Below the pieces are notes generated by a model. The model did no database searches. It worked only from the letters and a program-made list of their open reading frames with translations, and was not told the DNA's origin. Below, piece after piece: positions 15,083 to 30,000 of a stretch of DNA of 64,000 nucleotides. The position numbers were made by a program, and so were the translations under genes. How positions within the stretch are numbered: position 1 is the stretch's first letter; each line of letters starts with the position of its first letter. This DNA comes from Anticarsia gemmatalis (Eukaryota > Arthropoda > Insecta > Lepidoptera > Erebidae): contig NC_134755.1 of the NCBI RefSeq assembly GCF_050436995.1, positions 6,015,001 through 6,079,000 on the forward strand. The letters are read 5' to 3'.

Positions 15083-18000
15083 CTGGAAAGAGGAGAAAAA
15101 CAATCATTAGTATAGAAACAACAGCTGGCCCAATAAATTTGTATGAAACATGTCATATCGACTCGTTAATTTTAGCATCCCGGCCCAAACGTTTACTGTT
15201 AAAGATAAAACTTTATGTCCCGTGGAAAATTCCTGGTTTTATGATGTACTCATTTTAGTTTTTGGAAAACCAACAAAATTCTTATTGCCATTACGTCTGT
15301 TTAAGATTGAGAAACATTGTTTTAGTGTGGTCAGAAACAGACATTGAGCTGTAACTTCATCGTGTAATCAATATTTTTAGTTACAATCGCCAACTGTATC
15401 GTATCGTAATAAGATTGAAGGCTATGACAATAGTCGATGACGGTTATGACATCATTGTACGGATTTACATTAAGAGGTCTCATGCTGCGATTTCATTAAA
15501 CATGGCTAATGTTCAAGGATCCCTATGGTTATGTTACTAAGTATACAATAATTACAAAACGTTAATTGCAATGTTTGTAGTGTTGCTATTGTAGAAGTTT
15601 TAAAATATTATATAGCAATTCCTTAATGTCACGTATCGGAAATAAAACTATTTAATACTATGATAATTACCGTCTTGTGAATGAGGTTCAAAGACCATAT
15701 GGCTTGTTCGTGCAAAAATGTCATATAGAGACTTACGGTTTCCCCACCGTATGTGAAGAATCGTTGTGCAAACACAGGGTCTCGTTTTATCTTCCTTATC
15801 CAGATAAAGAGGTGATGAGTCATTGCTAATTTCCGGACTGCGCAATCAGACGACCATCTGTTTTTGTGATATGGTTTAAAATATGCCAAGTTGTATAGCG
15901 AGCACGGGCCATCGCATGACTGTCTGGCCCACTTATTGGTCCTTTTCTTTCGCATACTCTCGGCCTTATCTAAGGTAAACCCGAGTTAAAAAGTAGGCCC
16001 CAAAACTTTCATGTTAATATTTTACGCTTAAGATATAATTTTTCTCGGCAATTTAAAAATAAAAATGAGCTTTTTGATATTTTTATCTGTAGATTTGCAT
16101 TGAGTACAGTTATGGTGGTTCTCTTCAATTTGTTAATCTCTCACGCTATCAAATGGCTCATATGCTGAGACGCACGTATCCGGCTGTCCATACAAAGTCG
16201 CCGAGGGGCTGGCGACAATGCGGAGGAGCTTTCACACCATATAAGGGCGGCAGAGTGAGTAAACAAGCTATTAACCCGCCACGGGACTCGTGTGATAGCC
16301 GATGGATTATGTATTTAATTGCCACCTTTTCTTGCATATTGATGGCGAATGCACTTTGATGAGGATGATATGTTTACGTTTCATATTCACAGATTTTTCT
16401 CGAAATTTCTCGTAATTGGTATGGTGTGCTGCCGTTGGAAAGTTTAAATAAATTTTGGAACGTCTTTCTTGCAATTTTGAATTAACTACATTGTACATGA
16501 ACGGGTGACTTTAAATCGATAGATTAATTGTACAGTTTATACAGTTGACAGCATTTGACGGGTTGAATCGTCTAATGGTCACCGCAAGGTTGCATCAAGA
16601 GCAGATCGTTTAAAAGATCCTTTTGTAACGTGTCACAGCGGACGTTGACGGGTGTCGAAACACTTGTAACAGTGGTGGAACAATACAGCTGTCTTTGTAC
16701 TGGTAAATGGGTTCTGAATAAAAACAAAGGCGGTATAATGGAGGTTGTTTTGACGCAGGTGGTTTTGGGAGTTGTCCATCCGTCACTCTATGTCTATGCG
16801 CTTGAGTTTGATTAATGTATTCGGATGTGACGTGAACGAGTTTTGGAATATGTCGTCTGTAGGAGGTCGGTTGCATAAGCTTGAGTACCTTACTTGTGTA
16901 TGTCTTCGTTTCCATTACAAAAATGAACTTCCTCGCGAGACAGGAAAGTAAGTATATTTAAGTTTCCATATCGAGACTATGCCTAAGAATGGGTGCAAGT
17001 TGTGCGATCTCGGACACTTTAGTAAATACTACTTTATACACGTACTCATGTACTTGAATGTTTTTTTTTATCCAATATTAACGACATATTGGAAAATGAA
17101 CAGGCAGCTTTATACCTGAGCTCCGCACAGTAACAACAATTAGTACCAACTCATTTGCATGCTTCAATATTGATCAGTAGGCTCCGATTTAAGTGAACAG
17201 TTCTCCCGGAACTGTTACAATTTGCCACACCATGTTTTTTACTGGGTCAGCTTCGTCAATCGTCGTCCAGTCATTATTTCCAAATGGCCGAAGTTTAAAG
17301 TAATGTATGAGTGTTTTTATAGGATTTCCAGATGTAACAGAATACGTTTAATGACAGCTTCCATTGTTTATCGCCTACACGCAACGCATTAACCTATTTC
17401 TTATAAACAAATTGGTTATAAGAAATGATTCGCTTAACATATCATGTTTGTGTACAAATAAAAATAGTTGAAATACAAAATGAATATTCAACACTTTTTT
17501 TTTGTTTTTTCGACATCGTAAAATATCAGAAATCTAAATGTGTGAAAATGGCAAATTTTGAATAACACAAAATTCTATTTTTGTCTATCCACAAACAGGT
17601 TACAAAGCCACACTTACTTAGTTGTATTCGTTAACAAGGTTTAATTTTACCATTTACTCGGATTACTCCAACCGCAATCGCGATCGTTCTTGTACGTAAT
17701 TCTAGCCTTGTGAGGCTCCCTTTGGATAAAATAAGCGAAAACTATCTTTATGTCTATAACATTAGGTTCGAAAACACGATGTGGCTAATTGATATCTTTA
17801 TAAAATAATGATGTTTGAACGGCTGCGTAGGAAGCATTCACTATAATAGGTGAAGCATGTTCTCTCTGAGTGACAAATGTCATTCGTTGCTTCAACTTTC
17901 GGACCACCTACGGTAATGCTTTGTTCCGTATATTTGGTCACAATACGTGACGTTTATCAAAATAAATGATGCTAAATAATAAAAAGAGATACGTAAGTAC

Positions 18001-21000
18001 CTGACTATTGGACTACTAAAAGATTTTTGTAAGGATACGATTACAATATCAATTAAACTGTTCAGTTTAATAGACTAAGCACAACTTATCACGGAGTCTA
18101 TTTTAAAACAAACTTACATAAAACAAGTGCTTAAAACAATAGGTAGTTGTAACATACAGTATGAATGTTTTTATGGCAACTCTAGGTGCATATCAATAAA
18201 GTTACGAAATAGGTACTGTATTGTATTGGTTTCATAAATATTAATGTCCATATTAATAACTACCATTTTTATGCACACCATGTCAAATGGATGGTTGCAT
18301 ATAAGTGTACAATATCGCGGATATGGAACTTTTTAAAACCATTTTAATGAGTATAGGACATGCCGATTCTTTGCAACACTGACAATATATGAAAACTCTA
18401 TCTAATTTCGAGTAGATCGTTCAAACTTATACACATGCATCAATTGTGTTTTTGGCTTTTTAATATCGTCGTACCTTTATAAAACGTTGGCATCAAGACA
18501 AAAGTACGTTGTATATAATTTGGTCCATGGAGCATTGTAACAGTACGGGTGTACCTCAGACACAGTACGCTTACTGGTTCCAGATAATGCAATGCAATCT
18601 CTCTCGCATTGTCACCGTCCACAATGGCGGACGCGGCGCGTTCATTCTGTGATCCCTCTCCCTCATTCTATTCTAATACGCATTTAATAAGCCCTACCAT
18701 CAACCGCAACAACGATATTATCGCACGCCTTCGTACGTGATTAGATTTTTACGTTTCACCGCAAGACACGCCGCCCACAATGTTTTATAGTTTCTATTAA
18801 AACCTCTATACTCTATTTTATTGCTCACAGTGCGATCTCTTACATTATTTATTAAATATACAGGTGTGGTGCAGAGGCATGCTTGAACTCGACCCCTGGA
18901 CCGATATCGTACAGATTTCGACGTGGTTCAAAATGTATCTATAGATGTTACGAAATGTTACAACATTGACACAATATTTTTTCTTTCACTAACTATTAAT
19001 CACTGAGTCAAAGTTTACTAATTCAACGAAATTTTAATAGGTTACATTAAGCAAATTCTCAAATGCCAAAATAATTTCACTGACTCACAGAACGTCTCAG
19101 AGAGCATCAACACTTACGTAAATTGAGGCAGAGAGAGCGTAGTGCTTACCGAAATAGTGCAAAATAAAATAACTGCATATGTACATGTTCTAAAATTTTA
19201 CACAATCTACGTTTCTAAAATTACAAACTGATCTAACTAAACACAAACGATGAGAATTCTCTGACCTAAAATGTATTCCTGTAAATGTAAACACAAATAG
19301 ATCTAATACTGCACGAGGTGGCAGTTGTGCAATTTCACTCACTTGTGCACTCATTTAATAAATTGCCAGCATTCTACGCGAAACTGTTCTAGTGAAACAA
19401 ATGATAACCAAGACTAGACGAAGTCACAAAATCACTTTCATTTGTAACGTCAGGCAGCGGAAACAATTAATTTCTTTCATCACCAACCACGATGGTATTT
19501 TGTAATTTAACGGCGACGCAAATGCAACGGCCGTCATAATAACTAACTTAGTAAACGGACGCGCGGTCTAGACAGTGAAATTACAAGGTGGTGCATTCAT
19601 TAAACTTGACTGACACAATTAGAGCATAAAATAACAAAAATACATTTGGTTTATAGAAGGACGAACCATTATTTATTTACCTTTGAATTCCCACAACTGT
19701 TGAACTCTTGAATCTGTGAGAAATTTAAAGTAGGTGCAACTCGAGTAGGCGAGGAATTAGAGACGAACGAATGGTTTTGTTTTGCGGCTAGTATTGAGAT
19801 TAATGTTCCCTGAATAAAATATATGAGGGTGAAATAAGAACAATGTAGATACAACGGGAATTTTCTCACGTTGAGCGACGATGCGTAAACGCAACACCAC
19901 GGTCAGTTGCGACCGGCTTCACTTGCGTCGGCGAACCACGAAGACTTGAATCACGCGAATAATTATTATGTTCATATATTAAAATGTGTAATTACCCGTC
20001 ACATAAATTACATTAAATGAATCAAACGACATAAATACTTAGCTACGTATCATTAGATAGTTATTTGGTTAACCCATTACTATGATGGATAATTCAAAAA
20101 TAATAACCGTAATACAAAAACATCAACGAGCAAAATTAACATGTAAGAATCCGAGGAGACCTTTGACCTTTATGTATATCCAGATGGGTTAATGGCGATA
20201 ATAAATATTGCTGGAGACAGGAAATATCGATAAATTTGTAGAGAACATAATGGCAACAATAAACATCCCGAGTAAATCAAACACGAGGCGTGTAACGAAT
20301 GTTACACCTACATAAATCGTTGTTTGATTTCTTTGACATAGTATCTGTTTCAATAAATGGGACTGTTGCAAGACAGCTTAACAACGAACACTGTCCAAAT
20401 TAAGTTAATGTCAAGTTAAGTTAATGTGACATTCGGGAACAAAGACTGTACGTATCCGGTGTTGTAGAAGACCATTGTAGAATCCATTGTGTTAGTGGAC
20501 GGGCAATTTGTAATCAAGCTTGACAAATGAACTTATTAAGTAATCAAACCGGATTTTACGAGCTTATGTAAAAACGTAACAAACTATACTTTTGACTTTG
20601 GACATCAAAGTGACTTTAAATTAGAATACAAATAACTGGTTTCATTCAATTTAGATAACAATATATTGAATGAACTAAGAATGTTAGAGTATAAAGCTAT
20701 AATTACTTATGTAAGTATAAGTATATTAATAGAAAGCGATGCACTTGAGAATGATGAATGGGAACAAGATAATCAAAAGGCAGTAGTGAGTTAAGTAGCC
20801 GGCACGGTTCAAGACAATAATAAAATATAGTATCTGACATACGTATGGGTAGCTAGGGGCGGCACGAGACATCATGGAATTGGATTCAAGCATATGAAAA
20901 CTTTACTTATTAAACGAAGCCTGAGAAACTGATAAGATATGTATTACAATTTGATTGGAAACATCATGAATAAATTTGCATAAAATGTTGCTCAATTTTA

Positions 21001-24000
21001 ATCTGTGCTAAACATAAACATGTCATCAGAATTACCCAATAACGAAAGCAATATTAAATTTGACGTTAATTTGTCTATAATAATTCATAATGTATCAATG
21101 TTTCGATGATATCATGAGGCAGGCGTGACGAGATTCAGGTGAGACGGCTAACTTTAGAGCGTAGTACAAATAAATTGTGTTCTGTATTATTGGACTTCCT
21201 GCCTCTGATGTCAAGTATCACAGGCCAATGTCTAGTCATGCACATGCATTATGCAAAGGAGGATTTAACAAAATGGCCCAGCTGTGAGCTCTTAGAAAGG
21301 TCCTACGTCATTTCATAGAGCTAATGTTTTTGGTCCATAATCGCTGTAGTTAGAACGTTTCTACTAATCAAATGCGGATATGAAGTAAGCGTACCTCCTT
21401 TCATTGTATTTATTGTCAAATACAATGAAAAGTACGTAAAAGTCAAAATACGCTTCGTAGAAAAACAGCAATTTAATTTAAACCAAAATTAAGTTGTGTT
21501 CAAATTGTTTGTGTGTCAAACGTTTATGATCCTAGATTTAGTGTTATACTAGTAACATAATTGATGGTTCTTCCAAGATCCTCATTACTCATTCCAGCGA
21601 CGCGTGGGCAGATGACAATAATTATACTTAGAAAAGTGACGAAATGAGTTCTACGGTGATTCACTTGTGAATGAAAACAACACCGTAAATATACATGTTT
21701 AATATGTACGCAAAACAATACTGTTGCAAAATAATAAGTGCATAAATCTCCAACTAAGAGCGAACTGACATTGGCCATTACGAAATGGACTCAAAATGGA
21801 AACCAGTTGGAAATGCCAGCGCAGGTTGTCTTTACAATTGTGATTGAAATGCTTTTATCGTGATATCTTAATCTATGCACGAGGGTCGTCCTGTCGCATT
21901 GTTAGAATACGATGCGACATTAGGAAATTCACTGAAAAGCACTATCGCGAGCCATCTATCTAATAGGAAGCAAGATGAATTTCAAGATAAAGTTTGCGGC
22001 GCATACCGATAGTCGTTTCAACTGCAGCTAATTGTGTGCAATATAGCCGAGAAATATGAATATCGACAGCAAAACATGTTATGTTAATTCAGAGAACGTG
22101 CATATAAACAGGTGGTCAAGCGTAAATGTTCTAAAGAAAAATACCACTTAAATTTATGAATGGCAGTTTGCTGATAGCGTGTGTGTATATGAAAATATAT
22201 TCTGATTTGAATATTGCTTAGGTAAGAGTGGGAAAGAGGGTATAAGAACACGTCTAGGCAACAGGTAAGCCAAACTTAAGCAAATGTATTCAAATACAAA
22301 GTTTGCACACCGATACAGTGGTGGCATGTATGTAGGTACACGGAAGTGAAATCCAATATGTTTGCTTCACACAAATTTGTTCTCTCTTAAATATTTCTTT
22401 CGTTGGTTATATTTACGTTTCAAAACTAGGTAATCATAACATATAATTTTGTTAAAACTCATCATCAATTTTCCAATAAGTAACGTTCGAGAATGAGCGA
22501 CGTTAGCAATCATTTCATAAAAATATAACGGCTTTTAAAGTGCGTAATTTTACAACACTTACCACATTTCTACACTTTTAAAATAATAGTACATAGGTGC
22601 TGATAATATTTTACTGAAACCAGAATTATCTCCAACATAAATTGTCTAGGCAGGTTGGAATCCGCATGTTTTCATACAAAACCGCCGGATTTACGGTCGT
22701 ATTCGCTAGGATTTACGTTGGTTCGACACGTGTAAATAAGCTCACTAGTTAAGATCGCCTAAATGTGTCAAACCTGAACCAATGCGTGCTATTACGCGTT
22801 CGAGTTTCCAGAATATTGACCGAGATCTATACTATTTATTCTCCGAACACTATCCACGGTTGACGGTTCTTTTATTATAGCTATAAAAGCACTGGAGTAA
22901 ACCGGAGATTTTCGCTGATTTATCGTCTAATATTTATTTTTCACGGTTTACTTGCGAGACCGGTTTGTAAATATAGGACGGGTTTACAGTAGGGAAACTG
23001 GGGTTTCCTTTTAATGTGTTACGCCGTGCCAAACAACGTGACCTGATGGGACGCGGACATTAATATAATATAGAACATTATCGTAAAACAACGGACTGTT
23101 GATGTTCCAATGTGTCGTGTCAGCTAGCGACTTTAATATACCATTACACATGTTCAATAGAAAGTTTATAACCTCCGGTGCAGTATTTTTTAAAGCCATA
23201 CACACAAATATTGGTGTCAGAAGGAAGGCATAAAGTTTCTGGCATAATAGATGAATAGAAACAGTAATTAATGCTGCTATGAATCAGAACGGGTTAGGTG
23301 TTAAGTATTATATTGTGACATGTGATACTCAACATATTGACAGGCCTTTTTTCTGCAACAATAAAACCGAAGAGCGTCAAATGTCGACACCTACCACTCT
23401 GGAACGACTCTGCGTTCAATAGCTACCGGTGGGCGTACATTATAAACATTGAATGACAGAATTATACCAGTGCGCAATGACAAACTATTGAATAAACACT
23501 TAAACAGCAATTTGAACAGATTTTATGGCGTCATTGTATATCACACTTGAAGTTTCTTGGCAACAAAGTTCTCGATACAAGACAACAGTACGTCAATATG
23601 TTAAGTTATACTTATGCAGAACAGTGTATTGTAGCGGTTCTCAGTTGCAAGTACGACAGATTGTTTAAGTCAAATATTTGACAATAGCTAGTCATGAGCC
23701 AGCAGAAGTACTTGGCTCAGACAAACGCGACTCAACCTTGCCATTCACAACAAATAGTTAACGCGACTGGTAGCAAGCAACGCCTATCTCGAGACACGCG
23801 TCAAATTCTCTTTGAAAAACCTATTGTAATAAACCGTCTTACTCAGTCATACTTTAAGACAATTCATTTGTTTAAATCCACCTACGCATCGCAAATCGCA
23901 ACTAGAAATATACCATGTTTCATGGATCGCAAAACATTATTATTGTTGCAGACTTTTATGGATTGTCAAGAATGATGTATTCCTTCTTCAAGGATCCATC

Positions 24001-27000
24001 GACAATTACAGATGCGCAATGATTGAATCGAATTCAATTGTAATTCTTGTAATAATCGTAGGTGTAATCAAATACACGTAAGGCCAACTCGTGTTGTCTC
24101 AGCGCAACTAATTTTGCTAATTCATTCAGTGTCCCTAACCTGATATAAAGTTGAATCGCGTCATAGACCTTCTTGGCGTGATAAAAATTGGCACTAAATA
24201 ACTGACAACCATCAACTAAACTCATTTAGACAAATTATAATGTGTATTTTCCCGTCTTCCGTTTGACGACCACTAAAAGTCAGCCACTAAAAGGTTTGCC
24301 GAATACATAATTCTCAAATATGAAATTTGAAGAAGACTGTATTAAAAAAATAAATGTCATAACATTGTAGTAAAATTTTATTTCGTAAATAGCGTTCTCC
24401 GCATTATACAATCTAAATATTGTGTCACGGATACTTTAAAATGTAATAATTAACGTTTGAAAACATCTTTATATCTACTTTGAAACTGGAAATAAACTCA
24501 AAACATTTACATGTCCTGTTTAATTTATGTAGGAAACGTTGATTTTCCGAGTAATACCTTCGGTAAATCAGCAGATCGAACTAAATAATAAACACAGGCG
24601 ATCATAAAATAGTTATTTCTTCGTCGATAAATTATAGGAGAGCTAAAGAAAGTTGCGTTTCTCTATAAAGACGACAGTAAAAAACTCGTTGAAAACCTTT
24701 ATGACTTACGAGTCGCGGCGTTCTATTGAATTTCTCACGTCTATGTTTGAGCGAAGCTTACCTGAAAACAAAATACATACAATTTTAAATACCGTATTAT
24801 TTTATATAAACTAAATAAAATATAAGTTTTGCTTGAATTACGAAATACTAATTAAATGTAAGGTGCATTTTGGAGTACCTATACATTATATTAAAACATG
24901 TAGAGTCAGTGTCGGAAAAATTCATATCACAATAAATTTGGATAAGTCTCTTTGTGGTTTGAGAATTGAATTATTATAATAATATATTTTTAAAAATATA
25001 ATATAAATTTTCTTTTGAAGTTGATGCCAATGCAATATTTGCATTGGGCACATGGTTATGGGCTCTTCAGTAGATTTTAAATTCACATATTTTGTATTAC
25101 TAAATCTATCATTAAAGGTCATATAAGAATATTAATATTTTCGAATTAGGTAAAAAGTTTACTCCAAATATATAATAGCAGTTTCAAAATCCCATTAATT
25201 CTAATATTGTGTAACGTGTCATTATTAGTTTTAGCATCCGTGATGTAAGTGTTCAGCTTTTAAAACCATTTAGTATTTGTCTGACATTATTTACTAAGCG
25301 CGTCGTATTCCGATGCTACGGTTACACCAATTTGTAAATAGCCTAAGGAAACAGGGACAACGAACTTGCATTTACATATCGCAATTTCTGTCACATACAT
25401 TACTATTTCTACTTTACATGTACTTCTTTACGTAACAGCTACTGAAGAAAATGTATGGCATAAAGCACATTCACATATTTAACATAACATATTTATCTAC
25501 CGTGTGCACAATCAAATACAATCACATTTAGTACTTCATAAACAACGCGGAACAATGACCACAGTTAAGCTTGAATACAATTCGGTGGAACATATTCATG
25601 AAGCTCTCATAACTCTTTACAGCACCAACGGTTATATGATATGACAGATGAAGTAATTCCATTTATAAATTAATAAAGAACTCATTCATCGCTCCGACTC
25701 GTACAGCGGTCACACGAACTAGAGGTGATAGTCAGAAATAAACGCTTCTATTTTCTTTGTGGATGTTAACGTATGTGACTCTTGGCACATGCATACGCAA
25801 AATGAAAACAGTGCAATAAAAAACACAAAACTGATGAGAAAAAATATTCTCGATAATCACTTTGTTTGTGAAAATCCGTCGGCGTCATTGACGGATGCTG
25901 TGGCGATGACACCAACGAATATTTAAAGTTTTCCGAAGTACTACACAAAACGTGATGCAAAATTCGAATTTTACGCTACAAAATACATATTATGTTGTTC
26001 TGCGGTGTGTACCTACCTAGAAGTTGGCACGACATCTTTACAATTGCTTTTCAGTATTTCAAATGGACTATTATTTGTTGATTGCCATTGATACCTAAAC
26101 ATAAATGTCTGCTTTGTTTCAATAAATTAGTTGAAGAACTAATTTTAATCACATTGGTACACTTAAAAGAAATTAAAATTTGCCTTAATGTTTAATTTCA
26201 AGGTTTTCTAAATCCGCAGACTTCGATACAATAACAAGAGATTCGATGTTTTTAAGCATTGAAATAAATCGAGATTAACCCTGGCGTATAGTAAGCTTCG
26301 TTAATTAAAGGATTCCTCCAACATTCCAAGAGTATAAAAACAACGGAGTCATTCGGACCTTTAGTCACATTGTGGTAATTCCGACTAGTAACACTATTAG
26401 AGTGAAATAATTATGGGTTTTACTTTCTTTTACATGAGATACCACTATCTGTAGCCGTAGATGAAAGAAATATGATTATATCTGACGCTATTTTTATGAG
26501 ACTATCTACCGAGATAGACTAATGACTGCAGTACTAGTTGGAGCTCGTTGTACTGATGTCTGTAAATCGGATGTGACGGCTGAAATATAAAACTTATTTA
26601 TTTTGGCTGTTAACACAGTACACGAACGCCTATTCGAATTGGCGACTATCCCAATCATTACTTTAACTCATACGCTACTGCAAAACTATTTCTACACCAT
26701 TTCTTTAAATGATTACTGCCATTCATTAGAAAATCAATTATAATGTTAAATTTTGCACATACGTTGTCATTAAATTATCAGGTGTGTGATTTAGGTTCAT
26801 TTAAATACTAAACCAGTGTTTGCATTTAAATTGATTCAACGACACACATAGATTTCGTTTGGAACAAGGTTTCTCGTGCACCGGCTGTACAATTCACTTA
26901 ATTACAAGCTAATTAGTAAATGAAAACTATGAAGCTTAAGTTGAACAGAGTTTGTTTTCGCTATCGTGTTACTGAGCCATAATAAAGCAAAATACCGGTA

Positions 27001-30000
27001 AATTGTTTTGATATTAACATAAACAATCGGAAATTTAAAGAATGAATCGAATACAGGTAAACCGTTAGCATATAAGCAACTAAAAAGTACAACGAATAAC
27101 TAATTGTCTAGCGACAATCTACATGTAAAAAAAACAGCATGTCGGCAGAATTGATGGATTTAACTTACGCACGGAATTTACCACCCGCAAATCGATTTTA
27201 ATCTATCTGTGAAACATTGTACACTTGGTAATTCTAATATCTTTAATCTATTGTCCTTATATGTTAGTCAAGACAATGCTTACATCATTGACGATAAAAT
27301 TATAGACAACATAGTTCACGCTCCTTGCAGTTTTAACGTTGCATTGTTGAGGTCATATCTAAGGAGTGAGTTAATTATACCGCTTCATCGACTAAATGTC
27401 ACAAATGATGTGTTTGACGTAAATCTTCGTTTAATTGCATGTAATATTCACATATATTTGAGATTCGTTACGAGTTCCTTAAGTCATCTTGTGCTTGAAG
27501 TTAATAGATTGTCGGACAATTCAATTTTTCTACTAGTTTATACAAGAATCAAACAGCTTTTTAGCTACTTTACAAGTATCCGCCGCAAATACAACCTTTA
27601 TGTGAAAGACTTTATATCATTTGACAACAGAAGAAGAATAAGACGATGTTGACGATTTTGGGTAAGGATTTAGTCTGGCCATATTAAAAGCATTTTGTGA
27701 GATCTTCTCTCACATGCGTGACAGTTAATTTCATTGCCGCTTCGATAAAAACACGCTAACTAAACTATACATTCTGCATCTGCACAGCTGTTACATCCGT
27801 AATGATAATGGAAAATAAAGCGGCGTTAGATCATCAACGGAAAAGTGCTTTTTACTTTGATTCAAACATGGCAGACCTACCGCAGCGTAGATACTCAGAA
27901 TTATTAGCGAGTACAGTGCTTATTAAAAGTTTTATCTGCGACCGCGAAATATTGGTACATATGCTTTTGAATCTGTTATTTTTACATTTATTTAAGCAAC
28001 GTAGCTTAAACCTCATAATATGCCAGATATGTCCAATTTAATATGCACTCTTGTAACTTCAGGAGTGTAGGCAGTGCCTACATCACGCCTCCGATTCCAA
28101 TGAACACTGTATAGGAGCAGTCTGCAAAAAAACTATTGTACTGTAGACTACTGATTCAAAGACAATAAAAACAATACACAGAGAATACTAGGTACTGGTA
28201 TTGTTAAAAATGTACAGAACTATATATAAAAAGCTAAGATAATGGTGCTCGAAAAATTCTGCGAGTTTGTAATAAATTGACGCAGACAATTTATCGGCTA
28301 CAGAAAATAGTCGAATTGTTTTAAGCAGAATTTCTCTTGTACAAGAAACTGCATGAGTGTTGTTCAGCGGATATTTTATTTCTATGTTTTATTGCTTGTT
28401 TCCTTTAGTTTTCGGGCCAAAGCTGTAGCAATGCCAAAAGCTATCGAGATAATCGCTATGAAAGATGAGTTATACGTGTAAGTAACAAAGATGAAAAGCC
28501 CATATCGTTGCTACTTTGCTAGATTGTTTAATGTTTAGTCTACACGTTCTACCATAGCGCTTGATCAATCCGTAACTGAAATACCTAGAGACAAGAAGCG
28601 CTAGGTCAACTATCCTAATACTAGCATGAAGATCAGACGCTCTCCAAGAATAATATGGTTGCTGTCATACAATTTCGCAAAGACATTTAAAATAAATACT
28701 GATTGTCTTTAAAAAACCTCTGATGGTTAAGAAATTTAAAACGTCGGTGTAGTCTTACGACAAAGTGACCGTTGCGGATGAATGGACAAAAATATAAACG
28801 TCCATTGCGGCCGTTCCTACTGAACGTCTGAGGTGACAACTCCATATCTGTAAATTTTACGACGTTCTATGAAAATGTGTACAAGGTCTTCTCGACAAAT
28901 TTTTGTTAAGATCTACTTGTAAACGGCCAGTTATAAGGCGTGATACGAATTAAAATTTAGAACAACATAAGAAGCTTTAGGTGCCGTATTTTCGGCGCTA
29001 TCTCAGACAAGTAAGTATAACAATACGTTACATTCTAAAGCAGTATCATAACCTTCCTATAGAATGGGATCATTAGATCGCAACTGTGTATAACAAGAAC
29101 TTTTATACAATACAAGTTTGGCGCCAAAAGATATCTATTACAAAACCAGTACCGTCCAACAGCGACTCCGTCAAAACGTCACTTCAACTGACATGAACAC
29201 TAAAGGCGTATTTTTATTGATTATAGGGCAAAGGCACATATCAGACCACCCGCGGAGGCCCGCCATCTAATTGAGTGAACTCCGCATTGTCCACCACACA
29301 GAAAGTTCAAAGGTGCTTAGATGAAATATTAATCAAAAGGCTTTTTGTAAAATTCGTCATCTCTTGTCGGAAGAATACTGTGACAGCGTGTGGTAGATAT
29401 TATTTGTAATTAAATTCGAATTCAATTAAAAACCACATTCGCGGATATCTTGCATTGAGACTGAAGATTTGGTCAGTCATGTCGTTAATTAGATACTATG
29501 AAAATAAAATCTGTGGTATTAAAAGGTAAAGTTTTAAGTGATGATGAAGATTTTATAGGCGTGGACGGTTCTCATGTAACTTTAATTGAAGTGAGTTATG
29601 ACTATGTTTCTAATCATAAATCAAATCAAGATAAATATCCACATCTAAGAGACAGTGATGAGCTGTTAATATATTGAGTAATTAACCAAATAAAGTACGT
29701 AATTACCCGTCTTCTTAAAGCCGCAAACTTTAATTACCAGATATCAATCATACGAATACCAAATAGCCTTTACACTTTCTTTGACAAATGTTCAAGCGAT
29801 AGAGTTATTTTTTAAACATTGATTGATAGTTTCGTCGTTGCATACAATTATGTCATCTGTTTATAAATAACTATGAATGATGCGACCATGACTCTTAAAG
29901 GTAGACATCAAACTCGAGTGCGTACTTTAAATGTATGGTAACTTTAATAGCTGTATCTGAACCGCCCGCTCCCAAAATAGGGATGGGTTTAAGATTTACT

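Noticed and set aside
14992..15258. 88-codon plus-strand open frame overlapping how exon 2
   Set aside because: It is a shadow. The minus strand carries the unmistakable HOW sequence with correct splice sites.
15629..15955. 108-codon minus-strand frame just upstream of how exon 2
   Set aside because: There is no acceptor/donor pair joining it to how, and the peptide is not HOW-like or otherwise recognisable.
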